Source of the DNA: Conexibacter sp. CPCC 206217 | Lineage (GTDB): Bacteria; Actinomycetota; Thermoleophilia; Solirubrobacterales; Solirubrobacteraceae | NCBI RefSeq assembly: GCF_030646165.1 | Contig: NZ_JAUTDO010000002.1 | Coordinates: 496,001-560,000, forward strand | Reading direction: 5' to 3' | Length of the DNA stretch: 64,000 nt | Shown: positions 8,301-16,028 of the stretch, piece after piece | Position numbering within the stretch: position 1 is the stretch's first letter | How the letters are laid out: each line of letters starts with the position of its first letter | The notes under the pieces: generated by a model | Database searches by the model: none | Seen by the model: only the letters and a program-made list of their open reading frames with translations | What the model was told of the DNA's origin: nothing | Made by a program: the position numbers and the translations under genes

Positions 8301-9075
8301 CGACTTCGACGCGCTCTTCTTCCCGGGTCGCGATCTGCGCGCGTTCGCGTCCGTCGGCGGCTACCCGCTGCTGACGATCCCGGCCGGCTACGACGACTCG
8401 ATCGGGCGCGACCCGGTGAACGTCTCGTTCATCAGCACGCCGTACACGGAGGACAGGCTGATCGGCTACGGCTACGCCTACGAGCAGGCGTCGCTGATGC
8501 GGCGCCCGCCCAGCTTCATCAACCCGAGCATGTGGCGCTGCGTGCCCGGCGGCGAGTTCGGGTCGCGCTCCTGCGCGCCAGGCGAGTTCGTTTCAGTGCC
8601 CGACACGCCGGACACGCCAGAGCCCCCGGCTGCACCCGCGCCGCCCGCCCCGCCGGAGCCCCCGGCTGCGCCCGCGCCGCCGGCCCCACCGACCGGCAGA
8701 CCGGCCCCGCGACCGAGCGCAGTGATCGGTCGCAACACGTACAGATCGACCGTTGCGGGCTTCCTGCGCAGAGGCGTACGGATCCAGGGCAGATGCGTCG
8801 CAGTCGGGCGCGGCACGATCGCGCTGACGGTCGGTGGCAGAGCGGCCAGACGAGCCGGGCTGTCGGCCAGACGCCGCTCGTTCACGCTCGCCAGCGCGAC
8901 CGTCCGATGCAGAGGCGGACGTTTCTCGGTGCTGTTGAGACCGACGGCGAGAGCGCGCAGAGCGCTCAGAAGCCGCAACCTCAGAGGTCGGTCAATCGGC
9001 GCACAGCTGACGCTGCGGATGCGCAGCGGCAGAGTCGTGCGAACCGACCGCGCGCGAGTGACGTTGAGGATGTAG
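5368..9075 (+). CDS. Exported protein with two complete amidase-signature domains in tandem
   Basis: 1235 residues. GTG start with AGGAAG 9 bases upstream; signal peptide of about 45 residues ending near GAGAAAPP. Domain 1 (about 55-560) and domain 2 (about 575-1080) are both amidase-signature hydrolases with a complete Ser-cisSer-Lys triad: K130 (VLVKDN), S210 (RGSSSGS) and S234 (TSGSI) in the first; K650 (LLKDN), S730 (RGSSNGS) and S754 (TSGSI) in the second. The two triads are offset by exactly 520 residues, a clear internal duplication. A Pro/Ala-rich linker (about 1082-1115) leads to a very basic beta-rich tail (about 1120-1235). Arginine is often AGA here, unlike neighbouring cytoplasmic genes. 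Likely cleaves extracellular amides; substrate unknown. Single-domain amidases are about 450-550 residues. Confidence 0.9.
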   Translation: MPQLSPARRPLPRASFAGRLFARASALTAAGAAAALIGASGAGAAAPPVVDLERATVDSLEDMMATGELSSEQLTALYINRIAALNNRAAGLNAVRSLNPRALEQARALDAERAASGSRGPLHGIPVLVKDNLDYDGLPTTAGSVALEHSYPSRDSTVVANLRRAGAVILGKTNLGEFANYTTTGMPAGYSSLGGQVLNAYDTTVSPRGSSSGSGVAAAAGLAAITIGTETSGSIIGPATASGVVGLRPTVGLVSRAGIIPISASQDTAGPIVRTVADAAATLYAIAGPDPEDGATDGTQPGSIGQPARLPDYMAALDAGALRGTRIATVNDPEPKYQAAIRAIQAAGAVTVQIATPTATAPPAILDFEFKRDMNHYLDRLPDDAPRQSFQDIIDYNNAHAQEALKFGQVHFDAANLIDLSDPATRAEYEADRDGGQVATRAAIDDALQNGTPGDTSDDFAAIMTPSGTLTSTGARAGYPQLTVPAGYSDPGRLPVNISFVGTAYSEARLLALGYAYEQTTRLRRPPSELNTNLFRCARTSPLSAFAGRGDCNPGAELLELIGEQPQLPFSIETAGIPELERRMQQGTLDSVTLTKAYMARIAHSNATGPTTNAVRSINPMALQEAAQLDAERRAGSIRGPLHGMPVLLKDNVDAVGMPTTAGSIALQTSYPDSDAPLTRRLREAGAVILGKANLNEFAGYMSDAAPSGYSTLGGQVLNPNNGLLTPRGSSNGSAVAAATGLAAATIGTDTSGSIVSPAVANGVVGLRPTQGLVSRTGIVPISSTQDTAGPITRTVADAAYTLEGIAGPDPEDPATTGDSPGSTAQPPTLPDYVAALDRDALDGAHIAVIDSDAVGYDEAIAVLRRLGADVEEVPTPALPSAPGILGYELKRDMNAYLDRLPTTAPIQTLADIVAYNSAHPAEALKYGQELLTAGEAVDLSDPTTRATYEAARDLGIQQANDGIDETLENGTPGDGSDDFDALFFPGRDLRAFASVGGYPLLTIPAGYDDSIGRDPVNVSFISTPYTEDRLIGYGYAYEQASLMRRPPSFINPSMWRCVPGGEFGSRSCAPGEFVSVPDTPDTPEPPAAPAPPAPPEPPAAPAPPAPPTGRPAPRPSAVIGRNTYRSTVAGFLRRGVRIQGRCVAVGRGTIALTVGGRAARRAGLSARRRSFTLASATVRCRGGRFSVLLRPTARARRALRSRNLRGRSIGAQLTLRMRSGRVVRTDRARVTLRM

Positions 9076-9084
9076 GAGGCGCCC

Positions 9085-9116
9085 CGCCGCGCGCCGGCTA
9101 CGGCCGGCGCGCGGCG
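9085..9116 (+). terminator. Hairpin terminator after the double amidase
   Basis: Perfect 14-bp stem (arms 9085-9098 and 9103-9116) closed by a TACG tetraloop, 9 bases after the stop codon. There is no U-tract, which is common in high-GC actinobacteria. Confidence 0.75.
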
Positions 9117-9199
9117 TCCTGACGTCGCGGGCAGCAATCGACAGCGCCGTGAGCGCGGGCAGCTGATCGCGAGAGAAACCACCCGAAACCGCCGATATC

Positions 9200-9219
9200 C
9201 GGCGCTCGCGCAAGCGCCG
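9200..9219 (-). terminator. Possible hairpin terminator of the leftward gene pair
   Basis: Seven-base arms CGGCGCT and AGCGCCG with a 6-base loop, about 100 bases past the stop of the leftward membrane gene. It is flanked by two copies of GAAACCACCC. A modest candidate. Confidence 0.35.
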
Positions 9220-9317
9220 CGAAACCACCCACCACCGCGCTGGATCGGTCGCGACGTCGCACGGCACGCCCTGCGCCGGTCCATGACTCGCCCCAGAGCC
9301 GACCCCGCCGGCCTCGA

Positions 9318-10307
9318 TCAGTCCTCCTCGATCGGATCGACGGGCTTCGCTCGACCGAGGCCGGTGTCTCTCGTCGTCGTGAACGTGAGCGTCCGTGCGG
9401 GGCAGCCGTCGCGTGGCAGCGTGATCACCTTCGGGGCTTCGTCGCTGCCGCCGATGCGCAGCGCCTGAAGCGAAGTGACGCTGCAGCCGAGACGGTCCTG
9501 GCCCGCTCTTTCAAGCGTCAGCTGCATCAGGACGGGCGCGGGAGCGGCTCTCGACTCCGGATCCGGAAGCGGCGCGAGCCCGAGCAGCGCAACACCGGTT
9601 GCGACGAGCAGGACCGCTGCAAAAGAGGTCGCCCACGCCCAGCGGAAGCGGACCCCCACACGCTGGCTGGCCTTCAGCCGGTAGGCCGCGCGACGGACGG
9701 CGTAGCGGTCGTCGAGCTGCTGCCGCATCGTGGCCAGCGTCGTCTCGCCGCTCGTCGCTGTTGCTTCCGCCTCGGCGGACTTCAGCGCCAGCTCCGCTCT
9801 CGTCTCGCTTGCCACAGACGCGTCGGCGGCCGCGGCTACCGCGACGGCGCGTGCCGTGGCCGCGTCGTCCTTCAACGTTGCGACCGTGTAGGCCTCATCG
9901 GCGGTCCGCGTTCGCAGCTTCGCCGTGGATTTCCGCAGCTCGTCATACGTCTCGAAGCCCGCACCAGGTATCGGCGCAAGCAAGAAGCCCTTCAGGTCGC
10001 CCTCCTTCAGCGCGACCGGCGCTATCACGTTCGCCAGACCGAGCACACCGACCAACGCGCCCACGGCCGCCGCAAACACGCCGAAGATCAGCTCCAGCTC
10101 GTCGAAGCCGCCTCTCCCCGGGTCGCGCACGATCGCGCCGACGATCGCGATGCTCGGGATCGCCCCGAGCGCGGAGGCGACCCACAACGCGGCTCTACGC
10201 GTCCCCTCGGCCGCTTCGATCGCGTCGTCGAAGAGCGGCTCGGGTCCCTTCGGCGCCGCTTCCTCGGCCGGCGGCGCGTCCGCCGCGGCCGGCGCTCTCC
10301 CGCTCAT
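9318..10307 (-). CDS. Membrane protein of unknown function with an Ala-rich helical middle
   Basis: 329 residues, starting at the ATG that overlaps the upstream gene's TGA (ATGA). No family recognised. Order: acidic, Pro/Ala-rich N-terminus (PLFDDAIEAAEG); two membrane segments (AALWVASALGAIPSIAIVGAI and LIFGVFAAAVGALVGVLGL); a long Ala/Arg/Glu helical stretch with AYTVATLKDDAATARAVAVA, probably a coiled coil; a third membrane segment (FAAVLLVATGVALLGL); and a C-terminal domain of about 90 residues with two Cys (LGCSV, RDGCPA) likely outside the cell, ending acidic. The overlap with the 103-residue partner suggests that the two act together. Confidence 0.8.
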   Translation of the reverse strand: MSGRAPAAADAPPAEEAAPKGPEPLFDDAIEAAEGTRRAALWVASALGAIPSIAIVGAIVRDPGRGGFDELELIFGVFAAAVGALVGVLGLANVIAPVALKEGDLKGFLLAPIPGAGFETYDELRKSTAKLRTRTADEAYTVATLKDDAATARAVAVAAAADASVASETRAELALKSAEAEATATSGETTLATMRQQLDDRYAVRRAAYRLKASQRVGVRFRWAWATSFAAVLLVATGVALLGLAPLPDPESRAAPAPVLMQLTLERAGQDRLGCSVTSLQALRIGGSDEAPKVITLPRDGCPARTLTFTTTRDTGLGRAKPVDPIEED

Positions 10308-10615
10308 CGACCCAGCTCGATCGCGATCGCGGGCGGCGGCGGCGGTTCTATCGCCAGCAGCTCGAACAGGTCCGGCAGCAGCGGATCGAAGTACCCGATC
10401 TCGACCACGCCGCCGTCCTCGACCACGCGAGTTGAGCGGGCGAGCACCTCGTAGAACGCCCCCTTGTCGACGATGTCGCTGCGTGCCAGCTGCGGTCCGA
10501 TGCGCACCGGCTGCCGTCTCTCGACGGTGCGGACCTCCAGCATCGGCGTCCCTTCCAACAGCACGGTCACCGTGCGCCCGCTTCTCCAACGCACGTCGAG
10601 TCGTATCGGCTGCAC
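10304..10615 (-). CDS. Small cytoplasmic protein of unknown function, partner of the membrane protein
   Basis: 103 residues from GTG 10615, which has a GAGGGGGCGAGG just upstream; a TTG at 10654 would add 13 residues. No signal or membrane segment. The N-terminal half is beta-rich (IRLDVRWRSGRTVTVLLEGT), the C-terminal half contains FYEVLARSTRVVEDGG and ends in a short Pro run (EPPPPPAIAIELGR). No family recognised. It shares an ATGA overlap with the membrane gene, so it is surely co-translated with it. Bases 10616-10812 are the divergent promoter region; no clear hexamers were fixed. Confidence 0.7.
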   Translation of the reverse strand: MQPIRLDVRWRSGRTVTVLLEGTPMLEVRTVERRQPVRIGPQLARSDIVDKGAFYEVLARSTRVVEDGGVVEIGYFDPLLPDLFELLAIEPPPPPAIAIELGR

Positions 10616-10812
10616 CCTCGCCCCCTCTGCCCCGGTCGGTTGGCGGGAAGACAAGCTGAACTTCGCTTCCTAGTCAAATGATGGTCCGGATTCACTATTG
10701 ACGCGAATGGGTCGCGGTCAGCACCCCGGGCGAGACCAGCCGGCTCGGGCCTCTCACCATTCCACTAGATTCCCGCCGGGAAGTGCAGCACACGACGATC
10801 AGGGGAACGGGG

Positions 10813-13800
10813 ATGCGAGGATCGGGGCCGGTTACGCGTGCAGTTGGAGTGGCGATCGCGAGCGTGCTGATGCTGGCGTGCGCGGCAGGGGCTGCGCAGG
10901 CGGCGACGCTGAGCGGGACGGTGTACTACGGCAGAGACAGTCATGAGATACCGCAGTCCGGCGCGACGGTCACCGCGGTCGACGCGGCCAGCGGGAGAAC
11001 CGTCGCGACCGCGACCAGCGACGCGTTCGGCGGCTACACCCTCGCCGTCGCCGACGGCAGCTATGACGTGACCTTCTCGTACCCGCTCTGGACGTATGCG
11101 CAGACGTTCAGAGCGCTCGACCTGTCGAGATCCCGCGAACTCGACGTCACGCTCGTGCAGGAGGGATGGGCGCGCGTCAGCGCGACCGTCAGCGATCCGG
11201 ACGGTCCGCTGAGCGGCGTCGCCGTCGCGCTCGGCGGGTTCACGACGGAGACCGGTGCCGACGGCCGCTTCGTCCTGTACGTCTGGCTCGGCGCCTACGA
11301 CCTGCAGTTGGACGGCGACGGGTGGTCGCTGCAGAGCGACAGATTCACGCTCGACGGCGATCGCGACCTGTCGCTGGAGCTGCCGGAGCGGACGTCGCTG
11401 ACGCTGCACGTGCGGGGCAGCGACGAGACGCCGCTCGCGGGCGCGGGCGTCTCGTTTCCCTCGCTGTCGGTCCAGACGCCGCTCGCCGGCGGTTCGCTGA
11501 GCGGCCGGCTGGAGAGCGATCCGTTGCTCGCCTCCGTCGACGTGGACGGTGACGCGATCTTCCCGGTCTTCGTCGGCAGCGCCTCGGCCGGGCTCAGCGG
11601 GCTCGTCACGCCGAGATCGCCGCGCTACCGCGAGACCCAGTTCTCGATCTCGCCCGTTCACAGAAATGCATCGGTCTACGTGACTCCGCAGTACCACGTG
11701 CGCCTCACTGGAACGCTCAGAGAGGGCGACCAACCACTTGCGGACGCTCGTATCGGCGGCAGACTCCGCCTCGACGACTACACGACGGCTGACGGCAGCT
11801 TCGAGGTCTACGTCCCTCAGGGCGAGACGGTCCTGACGATGGACAGCGGCAATGACGATCCAGACGCGTGGACACTCAGCGAAGTCCCCTTTGACTTCGA
11901 GACCGATCAGACGGTGGCACTGACACTCCCGGCCCGCGAGCCGGCGACCATCCGCGTCGTCGATCCTGCGGGCAGACCGGTCGCCGGCGCGACGGTCATC
12001 ACGCCAGGTCGCAGCGGGCCATTCGAGCTCGGCGGCGCGGGAACAGGCTGGATGTCCCAAAACGGCACGTCAGCGGCGACCGACGCATCGGGCGAGGCCA
12101 CCTTCCGGATCTTTCCCGGCCTTGCACCGGACGCGTCGCCCTTCGCCACCCTCGTGCCGCCGGAGGGCAGCGGCCTGGCCAACCAGGAGTTCGAGCTGGT
12201 GACCGGCGTCACGACGATCGTGCTCGACGCGACTCCGCCGGAGCAGGTGACGCTCAGCGGCCATCTCGTCCCAGGCGGCGAGGCAGTCGAGGGCGCGACG
12301 CTGACACTCGGCGACGAGACCGCCACGACCGGCAGAGACGGCGCCTTCTCCTTCACGGTCGCGCCCGGGACGTACACCTTCAGCGGCAGCTGGACGGGGC
12401 CGGAAGGCAGCGACGCCTATTTCGAGAACTCCGCGCTCGAGTTGAGGGAAGACCGGGACCTGTCGCTCAGATGGGCAGGCTGGCAGGAACGGACCGTCGA
12501 AGTGCGAGCGCTCGTCGCAGACAGACTCGGCGACACCGTCCCCGGCATTCCGGTGAGACTGCCGGCGTTCGTCGTCACCCCGTCGAACCCGGCCTCGCCG
12601 GCCCGCACGGCGCTGCGCATCCGGCCGCCGCAACTCACCACCGGTGCCGACGGCACCGCAGTCTTCCGCCTGCCCGGCGGCGGCGTCACGGCATTGGGCG
12701 GCATCGGTCGCCTCGAACCGCCGAGCGGGAGCGGCTACTCGACCAGCTCATTCGTCGCTCCCTCCGTCGACGCCTGGTCCGATCCGCTGGTCGTGCCGGC
12801 TCTGCAGTCCGACACGGAGCCACCAGTCGTGGCCTGCGACGCCGCCCCGAGCGGCTGGCACACCGCTGACGTTGCGATCGCCTGCACCGCCAACGACGAC
12901 GGCAGCGGGCTGCTGCGTCCGGACGACGGCGCCTTCACACTGTCGACGAACGTGCCCGCCGGCAGCGAGAACGCGAACGCCTACACCGACGCCCGCGAGA
13001 TCTGCGACACCGCCGGCAACTGCGTGGCGGTCGGCCCGCTCGGGCCGATCGCGGTCGACCGCGCCGCGCCGGCGATCACGTTCGAGCTGACACCGGATCC
13101 GCTCGTGAGAGGCGACTGGTGGACGGTCTCGAGAGTCGCCGTCCACGTGACCGTGACCGACGCCAACATCGGCACGCTCGCGTGCGACGTCGACGGCGTC
13201 GCGAAGACCTTCGCGCGCACGAGAACGGCGACGCAGATCAGCGGCACCTTCTACGCCAGCCTCGAAGGCCGCCACACGGCCGGGTGCACGGCAATCGACG
13301 CGGGCGGCCACGTCGCCTCCGCGCAGCGCCAGATCGACATCGACCTGAAGAACCCGGCCGCGCCGACGGGCAGCGCCGACCGCGCGCCCGAGTCCGTGAC
13401 CGGCAACTGGTTCGCCGACACGGTGACCGTGACGTTCGCCGACAACGGCGACCCGCTGCTGGCCGACGGCAGCGCCGGCAGCGGCGTCGACCCGGACAGC
13501 GTGCCGGCGGCGGTCACCTACGACACGAGCGGCAGCCACGTCGCGTCCGGCACGGTGACGGACCGTGCCGGGCGCACCTCCACGACGGGCAGACTGACCG
13601 TCAAGGTCGACGCCGATCCTCCGACGAGCACGCTCATCTGCCCCACCAACCCGGTCATCCTCGGCGCGAGAGCGACCGCGAGATGGCAGGACGCCGACGG
13701 CCAGTCGGGCCTGACGGCCGGCGCGAGCGGCACGGTCGCGCTCGACAGCTCGGCGATCGGCTCCTACGGAGCGAGACACGCTGCGGTCGACCGCGTCGGC

Positions 13801-14178
13801 CACACGGCGACGAGCACCTGCGGATACAGCGTCGTCTACGCCTTCGCCTGGCGCGGCGGCGTGCAGACCGCACCAGCCCTCAACGCCGTCGCCCCGGGCG
13901 TGAGAACGCAGACGATCTGGTTCTCGATCGGCGGCGACCAAGGCCCTGACCTGGTCACGAGCGGATGGCCGCAGGTCGAGCCGATCGATTGCACGACCGG
14001 CGTCGCCGGCGGTGCAGCGAGCCCGGCGAGCCTCGCCGGCACGCTCGCCTGGGACGCGGTCAACGGCCGCTACGGCATCCCCTGGGACGTCGCGACCGAC
14101 CTGCCGGCCAGCAGCTGCGTGGAGCTGAGGATTCTACTCAGCGACGGCGTCGAGCGAAAGGCACTGTTCGCACGCTGA
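10813..14178 (+). CDS. Exported multi-domain surface protein (repeated CarboxypepD_reg/CnaB-like and Ig-like domains, C-terminal PxKF-type domain)
   Basis: 1121 residues from ATG 10813, preceded by AGGGGA; an in-frame GTG at 10783 is less likely. Signal peptide ends at AAQA-AT (about residue 26). The first 600 residues are at least five beta-sandwich modules of the carboxypeptidase-regulatory/CnaB type: LSGTVYYGRD, VSDPDGPLSGVAVALGG, LTGTLREGDQPLADARIGG, VVDPAGRPVAGATV and LSGHLVPGGEAVEGATLTLG, each followed by a GxF/GxY strand. Then come Ig-like modules with paired Cys (ACDAAPSGWHTADVAIAC, STLICPTNP). The last about 110 residues (YAFAWRGGVQTAP, WFSIGGDQG) resemble the PxKF domain of actinobacterial surface proteins. 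No sortase signal or membrane anchor. Probably a cell-envelope or adhesion protein; many Arg codons are AGA. Confidence 0.85.
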   Translation: MRGSGPVTRAVGVAIASVLMLACAAGAAQAATLSGTVYYGRDSHEIPQSGATVTAVDAASGRTVATATSDAFGGYTLAVADGSYDVTFSYPLWTYAQTFRALDLSRSRELDVTLVQEGWARVSATVSDPDGPLSGVAVALGGFTTETGADGRFVLYVWLGAYDLQLDGDGWSLQSDRFTLDGDRDLSLELPERTSLTLHVRGSDETPLAGAGVSFPSLSVQTPLAGGSLSGRLESDPLLASVDVDGDAIFPVFVGSASAGLSGLVTPRSPRYRETQFSISPVHRNASVYVTPQYHVRLTGTLREGDQPLADARIGGRLRLDDYTTADGSFEVYVPQGETVLTMDSGNDDPDAWTLSEVPFDFETDQTVALTLPAREPATIRVVDPAGRPVAGATVITPGRSGPFELGGAGTGWMSQNGTSAATDASGEATFRIFPGLAPDASPFATLVPPEGSGLANQEFELVTGVTTIVLDATPPEQVTLSGHLVPGGEAVEGATLTLGDETATTGRDGAFSFTVAPGTYTFSGSWTGPEGSDAYFENSALELREDRDLSLRWAGWQERTVEVRALVADRLGDTVPGIPVRLPAFVVTPSNPASPARTALRIRPPQLTTGADGTAVFRLPGGGVTALGGIGRLEPPSGSGYSTSSFVAPSVDAWSDPLVVPALQSDTEPPVVACDAAPSGWHTADVAIACTANDDGSGLLRPDDGAFTLSTNVPAGSENANAYTDAREICDTAGNCVAVGPLGPIAVDRAAPAITFELTPDPLVRGDWWTVSRVAVHVTVTDANIGTLACDVDGVAKTFARTRTATQISGTFYASLEGRHTAGCTAIDAGGHVASAQRQIDIDLKNPAAPTGSADRAPESVTGNWFADTVTVTFADNGDPLLADGSAGSGVDPDSVPAAVTYDTSGSHVASGTVTDRAGRTSTTGRLTVKVDADPPTSTLICPTNPVILGARATARWQDADGQSGLTAGASGTVALDSSAIGSYGARHAAVDRVGHTATSTCGYSVVYAFAWRGGVQTAPALNAVAPGVRTQTIWFSIGGDQGPDLVTSGWPQVEPIDCTTGVAGGAASPASLAGTLAWDAVNGRYGIPWDVATDLPASSCVELRILLSDGVERKALFAR

Positions 14179-14244
14179 GGCTGCCTCAGGCCGCCGATCT
14201 GTTGCCGATCAGGGTGCTCATACCACCAGCGGGCGCGCTCGGAT

Positions 14245-15480
14245 TCAGCCGAGCAGCGCGTCGGTGCGGTGCATGGCGGCTGCGGCGAGCAGCGCCGCGC
14301 AGGCGATGTCGGCGGCGCTGGCGCGCTCGCGCGGGGAGTGGCTGATCCCGTCGGCGCAGGGCACGAACAGCATCGCCGACGGCGCCCGCCGCGCGACGAT
14401 CGCGGCATCGTGCCCCGCGCCGCTGGAGAGCACGCGATACGGCAGCCCGAGGCGGATGCTCTCCTCGTGCGCGAGCGCCCGCGGCCATGCCTCCAGCACG
14501 ACCGGCGCCAGCTCGGACAGGAGCTCGGACCGCAGCAGGATGCCGCGCGCCCGCGCGATCTCCTCCGCACGCGCCAGCAGCTCGCGCGCGGTCGTGCGCT
14601 GCACCTCTGGGTCGACGTCGCGCACGTCGATCCACAGGCGCGCGGTGCCGGGAACCGTCGTGACGCTGCCGGGGTCGACCTCCAGCCGTCCGACCGTGGC
14701 GACCGTCGAGCGGTAGCGCTGTCCGGCCGCCTCGACCGCGAGCACGATCTCGGCCGCGGCCGCCAGCGCGTCGGCGCGCAGCTCCATCGGCGTCGCGCCC
14801 GAGTGGTCGGCGCGGCCGCTCAGGGTCAGGCGAGCGCGCACGCTGCCCGCGATCGCGTCGACGAGCCCGATCCGCGCCGCTCCCCCCTCCAGCTGCCGGC
14901 CCTGCTCGATGTGCACCTCGAGGAAGCAGGCAACCCGCTCGTCCAGCCACGGGCGTGCCGCCCACGGGTCGAGCCCGAGCGCCGCGGCCGCCTCCGCGAG
15001 CGTCTCCCCGTCGCCGTCGGCGAGCGTGCGCGCTGTCGTCGGCAGCAGGCCTGCGGCGGCCGCGCTGCCGAGCGTCGGGCGGCCGAAGCGTGCGCCCTCC
15101 TCGGCCGCGAAGGCGACCACGCGCACCCCGCAGGCGACCGTTGCGGCGACGATCCGTGCCGCCTCCAACCCGGCCACCACGCCGGCCGCGCCGTCGTAGG
15201 CGCCGCCGTCGGAGACGGTGTCCAGATGCGAGCCGAGCAGCACGTAGGGAGCGCCGGGGCGGGCGACCGCGACGCTGTTGCCGGCCGCGTCGACCTCCAC
15301 GTCCCAGCCCTCCTCCGCCGCCCAGGCCGCGAACAGCTCGTGCGCGTCCCGCTCCAGCGTGCTGTAGGCCAGTCGCGTGACGCCGCCGGAGGCCTGCGCT
15401 CCGATCCGCGCCAGGCGGCTGAGCCGGCCGTCGATGCGCTCGGCCAGCTCGGCCTCGCTCGTCTGCGCGATCGGGCTCAT
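14245..15480 (-). CDS. M20-family N-carbamoyl-L-amino-acid hydrolase / allantoate amidohydrolase
   Basis: 411 residues. Metal-dependent amidohydrolase that removes the carbamoyl group from N-carbamoyl amino acids (or ureides), giving CO2, ammonia and the amino acid. Motifs: LGSHLDTVSDGGAYDGAAGVV (first metal His and bridging Asp), FAAEEGARFG (Glu-Glu), EVHIEQGRQLE, GRADHSGATPMELRADAL, and the C-terminal SGAGHDAAIV. It is the last gene of the hydantoin-type operon; its ATG overlaps the upstream TGA. In that setting it would act on the ring-opened product of the dihydropyrimidinase encoded two genes upstream. A second copy of this family is at 53867-55123. Confidence 0.9.
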   Translation of the reverse strand: MSPIAQTSEAELAERIDGRLSRLARIGAQASGGVTRLAYSTLERDAHELFAAWAAEEGWDVEVDAAGNSVAVARPGAPYVLLGSHLDTVSDGGAYDGAAGVVAGLEAARIVAATVACGVRVVAFAAEEGARFGRPTLGSAAAAGLLPTTARTLADGDGETLAEAAAALGLDPWAARPWLDERVACFLEVHIEQGRQLEGGAARIGLVDAIAGSVRARLTLSGRADHSGATPMELRADALAAAAEIVLAVEAAGQRYRSTVATVGRLEVDPGSVTTVPGTARLWIDVRDVDPEVQRTTARELLARAEEIARARGILLRSELLSELAPVVLEAWPRALAHEESIRLGLPYRVLSSGAGHDAAIVARRAPSAMLFVPCADGISHSPRERASAADIACAALLAAAAMHRTDALLG

Positions 15481-16028
15481 GACGCGGGGACGTGTGCCAG
15501 CTCGAGCAGCTCGCGCTCGCCGAACAGCGCCCGCAGCGGCACTCCGGCGTCGGCGAGCCGCGTGGCGGCGCCGGCGTCGCGGTCCAGCAGCGCGACGACC
15601 GCCGACAGCTCGGCGCCCTGCTCGCGCAGGGCGGCGGCGCCGCGCGCGGCCCAGCCGCCGGTGCAGACGACGTCCTCCAGGAGCACGGTCCGCATCCCCG
15701 GATAGGCCTCGCCCTCGAAGGCGATCGTCCCGTCGTCGCGGGTTGAACCGAGCAGCAGCGGCACGCCGGTCGCCTGCGCCAGCGCCGCGCCGAGCGCCGC
15801 CGACGGCACCGACGTGACGGCGAGCCGCTCGCAGCCCGGCGGCAGCAGCGCCGCCATCAGCGCGGCGGCGCGTTGCAGCAGGCCCGGCCGCGACAGCACG
15901 AGCGCCTTCTCGAACCAGCGCCGCTCGTGCGGCGCGCCGCCCGCCCGCAGCACGTAGCCGCCGCGGCCGAGGTCGGCGGCCAGCTCCGCGCGCAGCGCCT
16001 CGCGCGTGACGCTCGGCACGACGCTCAT
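15477..16028 (-). CDS. Phosphoribosyltransferase, orotate-PRTase-like
   Basis: 183 residues, ATGA-coupled on both sides. The type I PRTase fold is supported by the PRPP-binding loop in VLLEDVVCTGGWA (usual form DDVxTTGG), about residues 115-127, and an OPRTase-like N-terminal pattern (GGYVLRAGG, RRWFEKALVLSRPGLLQRAAAL). The second acidic residue of the loop is kept as E-D and the loop continues Cys-Thr-Gly-Gly. In pyrimidine synthesis the enzyme would attach PRPP to orotate; inside a hydantoinase operon it more likely salvages a pyrimidine-like base or has a regulatory role. Substrate cannot be read from sequence. Confidence 0.8.
   Translation of the reverse strand: MSVVPSVTREALRAELAADLGRGGYVLRAGGAPHERRWFEKALVLSRPGLLQRAAALMAALLPPGCERLAVTSVPSAALGAALAQATGVPLLLGSTRDDGTIAFEGEAYPGMRTVLLEDVVCTGGWAARGAAALREQGAELSAVVALLDRDAGAATRLADAGVPLRALFGERELLELAHVPAS

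Noticed and set aside
9171..9230. Two GAAACCACCC direct repeats as an attachment site or transposon end
   Set aside because: Only 10 bp, no integrase or transposase nearby, and they flank a simple hairpin.
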